Shown piece after piece: positions 6,993 through 14,922 of a DNA stretch of 64,000 nucleotides; within the stretch, counting starts at the first letter, position 1; each line of letters starts with the position of its first letter. The stretch spans positions 1 to 64,000 of the forward strand of contig JAFGVK010000097.1 of NCBI GenBank assembly GCA_016938035.1, written 5' to 3'. Origin of the DNA: Deltaproteobacteria bacterium (GTDB lineage: Bacteria; Myxococcota_A; UBA796; GCA-2862545). A model generated the notes under the pieces. That model saw nothing but the letters and a program-made list of their open reading frames with translations. It was not told the DNA's origin and ran no database searches. The translations under genes were made by a program, and so were the position numbers.

Positions 6993-8711
6993 TCACGGCC
7001 CGCTCAGGCGGCCCACCGCGACCTCCAGCCGCCGCGCCTCCTCGGCCAGGGCGCCGGGGTCCTCGCCCCCGTAGCGGACCCGGTACATCAGCCACGCGAG
7101 GCGCTCCAGCGGCGCCGCCTCCTCCCCCAGCTGCCCGGCGAGCCAGCGGGCCGCCTCCACCGGGGGCAGCTCCTCCGGGAACCACCAGCCCTTGCGGCGC
7201 AGGGAGGCCCTCGCCCTGCGGTGCGCCCTGCTGACCGGATCGGTGGGGGCGAGCGCCCTGCGCCTCCGCGGCAGGCCCCCCGCCGCGCGCCACCCCACCC
7301 CGGCGCCCACCAGGGTGAGCAGCGCGGCGAGCAGGGGCCAGGGCGCAGCCGCCCACAGGGCACGCTGCCCCCTGCGGTCCAGCCCCGCCACCCACCAGCG
7401 CCAGCCGCCGGCCAGCGCGGCGGCCACCCCGGATGCCTGGGGGGGCGGCGCGCCCTTCGGCGAGGCGTCCGCCAGCACCCACCCCTCCCCAGGGAGGTAG
7501 ACCTCCACCCAGGCGTGGGCGTGGCGGGGCCCAAACACCCGCGCGCCGTCCACCTCATCGCCCCATGCCAGGCCGCTCACCACCCGCGCCGGCAGGCCCC
7601 TGGCGCGGAGCAGCACCGCGAGCGCGGTCGCGAAGTGCTCGCAGTGGCCCTCCCTCCCCTCCAGCAGGAAGCCGTCGAGGGTGGTGCGGGAGCCCTGATC
7701 CGTCCAACGCCAGCCAGCGCGCAGCCCCTCCTCCAGCGCCGCCACCACCTCCTCGGGGGCTGAGGCATCCCCCGCCAGGGTGCGGGCCAGCGCCGGGATC
7801 CTGGGATCCAGGGCCTCGGGCAGGGCGGTGAGCGCCTGCATCGCGTCCAGGGACAGGGCGCGCTGCGGCCCTGACGGCTCGCCCGGCGCGAAGGGGGGGA
7901 GCGCCACCAGCCTGTAGCTGAGGAGCCCGCCCCGCCCAGGGCTGTACCAGCCCCCCAGGGGATCCTCCGCCAGCGCCGAGGGCCCCGCCACCCCCTGCAC
8001 CACGCCCACGGTGAAGACCACCTCCCCCAGGCCCTCGGCCCGGGTGAGGTCCAGCGCCAGCCCCAGGTCGAGGACCTCGGTGATGTCGTATTCCTCGCGG
8101 GCTTGAGCCGCGGGCGGGGGCAGCCACCTGAGCCCGTCGAAGTCCCCTAGCACCGCCCCCCGCAGGTAGAGGGGGGACGGGAGGCGCTCGCCCCGGACGG
8201 TCACCAGCGCCGCGTCTCCAGGCACCGCCCGCAGGGGCGCGGTGAGGGCCACCTCCCTGGCGAAGCCCTGAGCGCGCCCCTCCCCCTGCGAGGGCCGGGG
8301 CAGCAAAAAAAAGAGCGGCACCGCCAAGAGCACCACCGCCCACAGCGCGCGCCGGGGCGAGGCGGCGGGAGCCAGGGCCCCCAGGCCCCACAGCAAGGCC
8401 GCGAGCGCCTCCAGGGGCCCGAACCTGTCCCCCGCCCCGAGGGCCACAAGCGCCAGCGAGAGCGGCGCAGCCCAGCGCGAGGCGGGCAGGGTGAGCTGCC
8501 GCGCCAGGCCCAGCAGCAGCAGCGCCGGCAGCGCGAGCTCCCACCCCACCGAGAGCAGGCCCGCGGCCAGGGCCGCCACCACGCCGAGCTGCGCCGCCCT
8601 CTCGCGGGACACCCAGGGCGCGGCCAAGCCAAGCGCCACCAGCGCCCCCCGCGCCCAGAGAGGCAGGGCCTCCGCCGCCAGGGCCGGCGCCAGCGCGAGC
8701 AGGGCCCTCAC
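6993..8711 (-). CDS. TgpA-like membrane transglutaminase-family protein
   Basis: A 572-residue integral membrane protein. Residues 1-140 hold about five to six hydrophobic helices (DUF3488-like), followed by a soluble region with a transglutaminase-like domain at about 320-420. The catalytic triad is visible as Cys357 (GREGHCEHFA), His399 (RHAHAWVEV) and Asp415 (LADASP). One further membrane helix near 443-465 precedes a cytoplasmic tail. This is the TgpA architecture; the Pseudomonas member is essential, but its substrate is not settled. The start overlaps the end of the DUF58 gene by 4 bp, so it is the last gene of the lipoprotein-moxR-DUF58-tgpA operon. The MoxR/DUF58/transglutaminase combination is a well-known conserved set. 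Confidence 0.9.
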   Translation of the reverse strand: MRALLALAPALAAEALPLWARGALVALGLAAPWVSRERAAQLGVVAALAAGLLSVGWELALPALLLLGLARQLTLPASRWAAPLSLALVALGAGDRFGPLEALAALLWGLGALAPAASPRRALWAVVLLAVPLFFLLPRPSQGEGRAQGFAREVALTAPLRAVPGDAALVTVRGERLPSPLYLRGAVLGDFDGLRWLPPPAAQAREEYDITEVLDLGLALDLTRAEGLGEVVFTVGVVQGVAGPSALAEDPLGGWYSPGRGGLLSYRLVALPPFAPGEPSGPQRALSLDAMQALTALPEALDPRIPALARTLAGDASAPEEVVAALEEGLRAGWRWTDQGSRTTLDGFLLEGREGHCEHFATALAVLLRARGLPARVVSGLAWGDEVDGARVFGPRHAHAWVEVYLPGEGWVLADASPKGAPPPQASGVAAALAGGWRWWVAGLDRRGQRALWAAAPWPLLAALLTLVGAGVGWRAAGGLPRRRRALAPTDPVSRAHRRARASLRRKGWWFPEELPPVEAARWLAGQLGEEAAPLERLAWLMYRVRYGGEDPGALAEEARRLEVAVGRLSGP

Positions 8712-9565
8712 CGACGGGGCGCCGAGGCGAGGGCGGTGAGCAGGTGCCGCAGCCAGGCCTCACCCCGCTGGGGTGGGAGCCGCTCATCGCCCAGGATCAG
8801 CCCCACCGCCTGCCCCAGCTCCGCGGCGTCGAGCAGGGCGCCGGCGGCCTCAGAGAGGGCGCGCTCCCACGCCTCACCCTCCAGCGCCTCCACCACCACC
8901 CACGCCTGCTCCCCCCGCTCCTCCCCCCGCATCCCCACCCAGGGGCGCCCGGTGCGCGCGGTGGCCGGCCAGTGGATCCGGCTCACCGGGTCGCCCTCCC
9001 GATAGGGGCGCAGGCCCTCCAAGTCGCCCAGGCCGCGCCCGTGGGGGCTGGTGCCCTCGCCCTCGCCGGTGCCGCCACCGGGGGAGCCGCGCAGCGGCGC
9101 CGGGTACACCACGACCTCCGCCGCCTGGTCCACGACCCGCTGGTGGACGCAGAGCCCCAGGGGCCCCTGGCTGCGGAGCGCGACCTTGCCCAGCACGCCG
9201 CGCCCCCTGCGGCCCCAGCGCCAGGCGGTGCCCTGGGTCCTGCGCTCCCCCGGACCCAGGGCACGCAGCCGCGCCTCGCCCTCGGCACCGTCCAGCTCCA
9301 CCACCTCCACCCGCCCCACCGCGAGGCGCCCCGCGACCAGGGCGAAGCTCCCCTGCGCCTCACGCCCCGCGTAGACCTCCTCCGGTAGGGCGCGCGACAG
9401 GCTCAGACCCGCCAGGGACAGGGGCCCCACGGTGAGCTGCACCGCCCAGGCCGAGAGGATCAGCGCCAGCAGCCCGTAGAGCGTGTTGGCCCCGGTAGCC
9501 CACGCACCCAGCGCCAGGGCGAGCGCCGCCCCGAGGGTCCACCACCCGTGCGGAGTGATCCGCAT
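8708..9565 (-). CDS. DUF58 domain protein
   Basis: A 285-residue protein with two N-terminal membrane helices (about residues 9-46), an exported-looking beta-rich segment, and the DUF58 signature LRPYREGDPVSRIHWPATA near 185-203, followed by a vWA-like remnant fold. DUF58 proteins act with MoxR ATPases and are thought to interact with metal-binding vWA or transglutaminase partners. The exact biochemistry is unknown. ATG follows the moxR stop with a single base between (TGAGATG), and its own end overlaps the transglutaminase start, so the three are translationally coupled. Confidence 0.9.
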   Translation of the reverse strand: MRITPHGWWTLGAALALALGAWATGANTLYGLLALILSAWAVQLTVGPLSLAGLSLSRALPEEVYAGREAQGSFALVAGRLAVGRVEVVELDGAEGEARLRALGPGERRTQGTAWRWGRRGRGVLGKVALRSQGPLGLCVHQRVVDQAAEVVVYPAPLRGSPGGGTGEGEGTSPHGRGLGDLEGLRPYREGDPVSRIHWPATARTGRPWVGMRGEERGEQAWVVVEALEGEAWERALSEAAGALLDAAELGQAVGLILGDERLPPQRGEAWLRHLLTALASAPRR

Positions 9566-9566
9566 C

Positions 9567-10457
9567 TCAGCCAGGCGCCGGGAGCTCGTCGAGCAGGGCG
9601 CGGATCAGGGCCTCGCCCTCCTGAGCGCCGCGTCCCGCGACCCTGTGGGCCAGCACCGGCACCGCCAGCTCGCGCACGTCCTCAGGCACGGCGAAGTCCC
9701 TCCCCCGCACCAGGGCCAGGGCACGCACCGCCCGGTACAGGGCCCGCGCGCCGCGGGGCGAGACCCCGCGCAGGAAGCGCGCGTCGCGGCGGCTCCGCTC
9801 CACGAGGGTGAGGATCAGGTCCTCCACCTCTCGGTGGACGCGGACCTCGCTCACCGCCGCGAGCATCCGCTCCAATTCCTCCGCCGTCACCGCCCTGTTC
9901 ACAAGCCCCCTGCCGCTCCGGCGCAAGATCTCGCGCTCGGACTCCCGATCGGGGTAGCCCAGCGAGAGCTGCATCAGGAAGCGGTCGAGCTGCGACTCGG
10001 GGAGCGGGTAGGTGCCGTAGTGCTCCCACGGGTTGCGCGTCGCGAGCACCACGAAGGGGCGCGGGAGCTGGTGGGTCTCGCCGTCCACCGACACCTTGCC
10101 CTCCTCCATCGCCTCCAGCAGGGCCGACTGGGTGCGAGGGGTGGTGCGGTTGAGCTCGTCGGCGAGCACCACGTGGGCGAAGATCGGGCCGGGACGGAAG
10201 CTGAATGCACCGTCTCTGAGCACGTTGACGCCGGTCAGATCGGCGGGGAGCAGGTCCGCGGTGAACTGGACCCGCGAGAAGCCGAGCCCAAGGGCCCCCG
10301 CGACGCTCGCGGCCAGGGTGGTCTTTCCCACCCCCGGGACGTCCTCGATGAGCACGTGGCCCTCGGCCAACACCGCGACCAGCGCGAGCTCCACCACCGG
10401 ATCCTTGCCCCGCACCACCGCGCGGATGGCCGCAAGGAGCCGGGGGATGGCCTCCAT
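9567..10457 (-). CDS. MoxR-family AAA+ ATPase
   Basis: A 296-residue cytoplasmic AAA+ chaperone-type ATPase. Walker A is EDVPGVGKTTLA (about 38-49), Walker B HVVLADELNRT (about 104-114), the sensor region FVVLATRNPWE, and a C-terminal lid with ARFLRGVSPRGARAL. Its length is usual for the family (about 300-330). MoxR proteins remodel or load partner proteins, often vWA or DUF58 proteins encoded next door, as here. The ATG follows directly on the TAG of the upstream lipoprotein gene (TAGATG), indicating coupled translation within a four-gene operon. Confidence 0.95.
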   Translation of the reverse strand: MEAIPRLLAAIRAVVRGKDPVVELALVAVLAEGHVLIEDVPGVGKTTLAASVAGALGLGFSRVQFTADLLPADLTGVNVLRDGAFSFRPGPIFAHVVLADELNRTTPRTQSALLEAMEEGKVSVDGETHQLPRPFVVLATRNPWEHYGTYPLPESQLDRFLMQLSLGYPDRESEREILRRSGRGLVNRAVTAEELERMLAAVSEVRVHREVEDLILTLVERSRRDARFLRGVSPRGARALYRAVRALALVRGRDFAVPEDVRELAVPVLAHRVAGRGAQEGEALIRALLDELPAPG

Positions 10458-10928
10458 CTAGTGGGCCTCTCCGGCATAGGCGCCCTGTGCGTGGAGCACC
10501 AGTTCGCAGCCTGGGGCGATGTCTGGGTGGTCCGAGGAGAGGATCGTGAAGGTCTCTGTCCCCAGCCAGTCGGTGCCAGCGCTCAGGTTGCAGGCGTCGC
10601 CGCCAGGCCGGTAGGTGGCCTCGCCCGCGAGCGACCAGCGCACCGTGTAGCCGTCGATGTTCTGCCCCCACACCACTGAGTCGTAGGCGATCTCGCAGCC
10701 GGAGATCGCGCCGGTAGCGAAGAGATCCGGTCCGATCGCGAGGTCCACGTACGAGCCGTCAAAGACGAGGCGGTAGGGCAGCTGTTCGGTGTAATCTGCC
10801 GACGCAGCGGGGAGACAGCCGTCCTCCAGCACGGACAGCTCCACATCCCAGAGAAAGCCGTCGAGGGGTTCCTCGGGGGCGCAGCCGACGAGGCCGGTGA
10901 GCGCCAGCGCGAGCCAGAACTTCGCCAT
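10458..10928 (-). CDS. Small lipoprotein, first gene of the moxR operon
   Basis: A 156-residue predicted lipoprotein of unknown function. ATG at 10928 has AGGAAG upstream and gives a short signal peptide ending LTGLVGC, a good lipobox. The mature part is Cys-containing (five Cys after the lipidated one) with alternating hydrophobic and polar residues, consistent with a small beta-rich outer-membrane or periplasmic protein. I do not recognise a family. Its stop codon abuts the moxR start, so it is probably co-transcribed with moxR-DUF58-tgpA. It is divergent from the TPR protein gene at 11029. Confidence 0.75.
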   Translation of the reverse strand: MAKFWLALALTGLVGCAPEEPLDGFLWDVELSVLEDGCLPAASADYTEQLPYRLVFDGSYVDLAIGPDLFATGAISGCEIAYDSVVWGQNIDGYTVRWSLAGEATYRPGGDACNLSAGTDWLGTETFTILSSDHPDIAPGCELVLHAQGAYAGEAH

Positions 10929-10940
10929 CTGTCTCTTCCT

Positions 10941-10969
10941 TTGCATTAGGGCGTTGCCAAACATATATA
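10941..10969 (+). promoter_or_regulatory. Promoter candidate for the TPR protein gene
   Basis: TTGCAT (10941-10946) and TATATA (10964-10969) are separated by exactly 17 bp, about 60 bp upstream of the GTG at 11029. The ATATAT run is striking in such GC-rich DNA. The element lies in the 100 bp between two divergent genes. Confidence 0.65.
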
Positions 10970-11028
10970 TCCAACCGTCCAGACCGCTGCGGCGGTCCCC
11001 GCAGTCAACAGCTTGACAGGAGCCCATT

Positions 11029-13587
11029 GTGGCCGAAGAAACCACTCCCTTCGTTGCGCGTGAGGAAGACCTCCAGACCCTGAGCGCCTACTGGCAGGAA
11101 GCCAAGGCGGGGAAGGCCCAGGTCATCCGCCTCCAGGCGCCTTTTGGCGGAGGCCGCCGCGCCCTCGCCGGCGAGTTCCTCCGCGCCGCGTCCCGTACGG
11201 ACGAGGAGGCGATCCTCTGGCGCGTGGTGTGCATGGACCAGGAGAACGGCCTCCAGTGGCTGATCCGCATGTACGGCTCGCTCGTCGCCACCCTGAACGA
11301 GGACCTGCTCCGCCGCTCCCGCGCCGAGATGAGCCTCAACGCCCTGCTCCCCGCCCAGCCCAAGCGGGTCCAGGGCTGGTACCAGGGCTTCATCGAGTCG
11401 ATGAAGCAGGCCAAGACCGACAAGGAGAAGGGCGCGGTGCAGCTCCGCCTGCCCCAGGACAACCCCCTGATCGGCCTGGTCGAGGTGGTGAACGGCCTGG
11501 CTCAGCGCCAGCCGGTGCTCATCGACCTGCAGAACGCCAACGTGGTCCACTCCCTCGCGCTGGGTCAGTTCCTAGAGGCCCTGCTCACCGAGGCCCGCGA
11601 GCTGGGCGCCAAGCTGATGGTCATCCTCCACGACGAGCCCGATGACGACGTGAGCAAGGCCCTCACCCCCGTCCCCCTGCTCGACATGTTCCAGCGCCGC
11701 GCCGACGACCTGGGCGTGCTGGCGATCGCCCCCTGGACCGAGGCGGACACCGCCCGCTACCTGGAGTCCAAGGGCCTCACGACCGCCAACGCCGCGCGGA
11801 TCACCGAGATCGCCAAGGGCCGCCCCGGCTTCGTGGCCGAGCTCACCGAGATCCTCAGCGCCACCGAGCAGCTCGACGCCGACCTCTCTGAGGTCAGCTT
11901 CTCCTCCCTCACGCCGCTCACCGTGAAGGAGGGCGAGATCGATGCCCCCACCGAGCCCCCGGTCGAGGGACAGCGCCGCCCCGCCACCACCAACGACGTG
12001 GCCCAGGTGGTCTACCTCGCCGCCCTGCTCGGCCAGGCCTTCCCCTCGAACCTGGTCGCCGACATGGGCGGCTTCACCCGCGACTCGATCGACGACCTGC
12101 TCGACGCGATGGGCGACCTCTTCGAGGAGGTGCAGCACACCAAGGAGCTCGGCTGGCTGTACCGCTTCACCCGCGGCTCCTGGCGCGAGGGCGTGATGGA
12201 GCGCAACGACACCGAGGAGGGTCACGAGCTCGCCCGCAGGGTCGGCGTGTTCATGGAGCGCCAGCTGGTGCCCAGGGGCTACGGCTTCATCTCCAAGACC
12301 GCGCGGGTCTACGCCGAGCACCAGGCCGGCGCTCGCGCCGCGCTGATGCGGTCGATCGCCCTCACCAACGACGCCCCCGACATGTGGGGCCTCGCCTACG
12401 ATCTCACCAAGTACTTCGATGAGATCACCTGGCCCGACCCCATGAAGCGCACCATCTTCATGAACCTGGCCGAGCGCATCGTCGGCAGCGGCGCCATCGA
12501 GGTCGCGGAGCGCGTCCTCAAGGACGGAACCGACTGGGCCACCGCCCACGAGGACCGCGAGCTGGCCGCCTACCTGCTCTTCGCGGGCTCCCGCCTCGAC
12601 ACCCGCCGGCAGGACCTGTACCGCGCCCGCGATCGCGCCCGCGACGCCATCCGCCTCTACGAGGCGATGGGCAACAAGGGGCGCACCGCCGAGATCTACA
12701 ACCACCTCGCCGCCATCGAGCTGCAGGATGGCAGCCCCAACGCCGCCCTCGAGCTGGTGAACAAGGCCATCGAGAGCGGTCTTGTAGAGGGTGCAGACGG
12801 CAAGAAGGTCCTCCCCCCCCAGATCTTCGCGCACGCTGAGCACATCCAGGGCCTGGTCGCCCGCCGCTCGAACAAGCTCGCCGAGGCCACCACCCACTTC
12901 CAGCGCGCCAACGAGATCGCGGGCGCTGCGGGCCTCGGGCCCCTGGCCCTGGACGCGGGCCTCCAGTTCGGGGAGGCGCTGCTCGCGCAGCGGGAATTCG
13001 AGAAGGCGCGGACCATCCTCCAGCAGGTGCTGCAGATCGCCCGCTCCCTCCAGTCCCCGATCCGCGAGCGCGGCACCTGCGAGCTGCTGGCCCAGGCAGA
13101 GGGCGCCCTCGGCAACCACGAGGCGGCCACCTCCTTCGCGGCCCGCACCCTGGAGCTCTCCAAGGCGCTGCGCTTCGAGCAGGTGATCCCCCTCGACCTC
13201 TACAACCTCGGCTACTTCCACTACGCCAACAAGAAGCCGTCCGAGGCCCTCACCTTCTTCCGCCAGGCGGAGGAGCGGGTCGGCCAGCTCGGCGAGCACC
13301 CTGTGGTGAAGGAGCTCTACCACTTCATGGGCCTGTCCTACCTGTCCGTGAACCAGCTCGACGAGGCCAAGGACGCCCTCCGCAAGGGGCTCCGCCCCGC
13401 GCAGAAGGCCAACGACTGGCCCAAGATGGTTGTCTCCCTCGACGCCCTCGCCAATATCGAGCAGCGCCAGGGCCGCATCCAGGTGGCGAGCAAGCTGCTC
13501 ACCGACGCGATCGGCTTCGCCAAGAAGGGCAACCTCCGCGACGCCCGCAAGGACCTGAAGAAGAAGCTCGACCGCCTGGCCCACTAG
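11029..13587 (+). CDS. Large TPR protein with degenerate STAND/AAA-like N-terminal domain
   Basis: An 852-residue protein starting at GTG with AGGAG eight bases upstream. The N-terminal third resembles an AAA/STAND NTPase: an FVAREEDLQTL entry helix, then APFGGGRRAL (37-46) where Walker A should be, and PVLIDLQN where Walker B should be. The Walker lysine is replaced and the acidic pair is lost, so ATP hydrolysis is doubtful. The C-terminal half is a chain of TPR-like helices (residues about 520-840) with repeated LAxxYxxLGxxxxxLxxxxxA patterns. There is no signal peptide or membrane segment, so it is probably cytoplasmic and a scaffold or sensor. It has its own promoter and a strong stem-loop after its stop. 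Function unknown. Confidence 0.9.
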   Translation: MAEETTPFVAREEDLQTLSAYWQEAKAGKAQVIRLQAPFGGGRRALAGEFLRAASRTDEEAILWRVVCMDQENGLQWLIRMYGSLVATLNEDLLRRSRAEMSLNALLPAQPKRVQGWYQGFIESMKQAKTDKEKGAVQLRLPQDNPLIGLVEVVNGLAQRQPVLIDLQNANVVHSLALGQFLEALLTEARELGAKLMVILHDEPDDDVSKALTPVPLLDMFQRRADDLGVLAIAPWTEADTARYLESKGLTTANAARITEIAKGRPGFVAELTEILSATEQLDADLSEVSFSSLTPLTVKEGEIDAPTEPPVEGQRRPATTNDVAQVVYLAALLGQAFPSNLVADMGGFTRDSIDDLLDAMGDLFEEVQHTKELGWLYRFTRGSWREGVMERNDTEEGHELARRVGVFMERQLVPRGYGFISKTARVYAEHQAGARAALMRSIALTNDAPDMWGLAYDLTKYFDEITWPDPMKRTIFMNLAERIVGSGAIEVAERVLKDGTDWATAHEDRELAAYLLFAGSRLDTRRQDLYRARDRARDAIRLYEAMGNKGRTAEIYNHLAAIELQDGSPNAALELVNKAIESGLVEGADGKKVLPPQIFAHAEHIQGLVARRSNKLAEATTHFQRANEIAGAAGLGPLALDAGLQFGEALLAQREFEKARTILQQVLQIARSLQSPIRERGTCELLAQAEGALGNHEAATSFAARTLELSKALRFEQVIPLDLYNLGYFHYANKKPSEALTFFRQAEERVGQLGEHPVVKELYHFMGLSYLSVNQLDEAKDALRKGLRPAQKANDWPKMVVSLDALANIEQRQGRIQVASKLLTDAIGFAKKGNLRDARKDLKKKLDRLAH

Positions 13588-13610
13588 TCGCGCGGGGGAG
13601 CCGCTGACTT

Positions 13611-13632
13611 GGTGGTCCCCTCTGGGACCACC
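13611..13632 (+). terminator. Stem-loop after the TPR gene
   Basis: GGTGGTCCC-CTCT-GGGACCACC, a perfect 9-bp stem with a 4-base loop, 24 bp after the stop at 13587. There is no T-tract, so it may be a transcript-end stabiliser or a Rho-assisted terminator rather than a classical intrinsic one. Confidence 0.55.
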
Positions 13633-13943
13633 GGGACCCAGGGGTCACCAGGGGCCTTCGTCTCAAGCCGACGGGCGCCGCTGTACCCCGGACCGGGGAC
13701 GCCTGCGTCGCGGCCCCGGCCGCGGCGGTCCCGCTGCGGCAGGGGCGCGCGGATCGCAAGCCGCCCCCACGAGAGCCCTGCACGCTGGAGAGCGGCCACA
13801 TCGGCGGGTCCGCCGCGCCCCCCTGCGCGACCATGAGGCTGGCGACACGGAGAATCCAACCGAATCGCGGCACCGCGGCGCTGCGGGATCGCGCCCCTGC
13901 GGCAGCCGTGTAGGGCAGGAGCGTTCTGCGCGGACCGACGGGT

Positions 13944-14167
13944 ACCGGCACCGGTCCATCATCGGGACAGTCTCTCAGGATGGCCTTGGTCATTCCAACG
14001 AGACCATCGGATGAAGCTGCCAGTCACATCCTCCAGAGGGCAAACCGGCACGAGTCCCTGGGACCGTCGGCGTGTGGCCGCCATTCCACAGGGAGCATGC
14101 GCACCTCTGTGCGCGACGCGCGCAGGAACCAGGCCCCTCGGCGAGCGGCCAGCGAGTCTGTGCCCCC
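13944..14167 (+). repeat. Intergenic repeat family A, copy A2
   Basis: About 224 bp. The left end CCGGCACCGGTCCATCATCGG is close to copy A4, and the right end contains GTGCC, giving a partly complementary GGCAC/GTGCC pair. Internally TGGTC...GACCA around 13986-14006 can form a local hairpin in the same place where other copies pair ATTCC with GGAAT or CATCGG with CCGATG. Copy B3 follows 120 bp later in the same orientation. Confidence 0.75.
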
Positions 14168-14206
14168 GAGCCCGACCGCAATGGGGGGCGAGAGCCGCGA
14201 CATCGG

Positions 14207-14260
14207 CTGCCGCCGGCGTGGACCGGGCGGTGTCTGCCGCCGGCGCGGACCGGGCGGTGT
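14207..14260 (+). repeat. Two tandem 27-bp units
   Basis: Units at 14207-14233 and 14234-14260 differ at one position out of 27. They begin CTGCCGCCGGCG and end GACCGGGCGGTGT. They lie between repeats A2 and B3. Two adjoining copies without a spacer do not make a CRISPR. Confidence 0.9.
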
Positions 14261-14287
14261 CAACCGCCATGACCGCCGTCCCACGAG

Positions 14288-14571
14288 GAGGAGATCCGAC
14301 CCACGCGTCCGTACCCTGCTCACGATAGCCGCCGATTCACCATGTAGACACCGCGCTCTGGACGGCGTCGCGATCATCGTGACCGATCGGCTCGGGCTCG
14401 GCAGCCCCTCCCAGCACGCGCCTCGCCCGTGGCGCGTCGCCGCGGGCCGCTATCACGAGTGAATCACTGTTATCGGCGCGTGCCTCGCGCTCCGCGCCGG
14501 GGGCTGGGTCACGCCGAGCCTCGGACAAGGCGGTGGTTCCACGACGTTGTGCGCTCGGACCCGATCTCCGG
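14288..14571 (+). repeat. Intergenic repeat family B, copy B3
   Basis: A 284 bp copy. GGAGATC at 14290-14296 pairs perfectly with GATCTCC at 14563-14569 as a terminal inverted repeat. It shares GTGACCGATCGGCTCGGG, GGCTGGGTCACGCC and GGTGGTTCCACGACGTTGTGCG with copy B2, allowing for single changes. Confidence 0.8.
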
Positions 14572-14922
14572 CCTGATGCATCGCCGAGATCCTCGATGCC
14601 CGCTGCATCGTCTGCTCCCCTAAGCATCGCCAGCGGCGCGACAGACAGGACATCACTGCGCTCGGGTCGCCACCCCCTCTGGCCTCGGGGATCCCGCACC
14701 AGCTCAGGTCCAGGTGTCCTCTCCCCAGGCTCAGCCACCGACACCATGCACCGCCTCACGACGACAGGGAGCACCGCCACGGTGTGTAGATGGCGACGGA
14801 CGATCGGTGTCGGTCTCCTTCCACAGGCTGCCAGCGAACGCCGCGAGCGCCTGGGGTTCTGAGACCGAGAGCTGGCGTGCAAAGCACCTCTAGGTGTACC
14901 ATGTGGTCCCCCCGGAGGCCCA

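Larger units (their letters stand above)
13588..14922. other. 1.3 kb intergenic region with repeats A2 and B3
   Basis: No gene is supported here. The region holds, in order, a stem-loop at 13611, family A copy A2, a 27-bp tandem repeat at 14207, and family B copy B3. About 300 bp then follow in which I see nothing clear before the lipoprotein start at 14923. Short open frames over A2 and B3 are not conserved among copies. Confidence 0.7.

Noticed and set aside
6050-7234. 394-codon plus-strand frame over repeats A1 and B4
   Set aside because: It runs from a repeat into the antisense of the transglutaminase gene, with Arg/Pro/Ala-rich composition and no homology.
11572-13584. 670-codon open frame opposite the TPR gene
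   Set aside because: It follows from the strong GC3 bias of the plus-strand gene. No domain or start signal, and the plus strand has clear TPR periodicity.
14207-14260. CRISPR-like repeat
   Set aside because: Two units abut with no spacer, no further units exist, and no cas genes are in the window.
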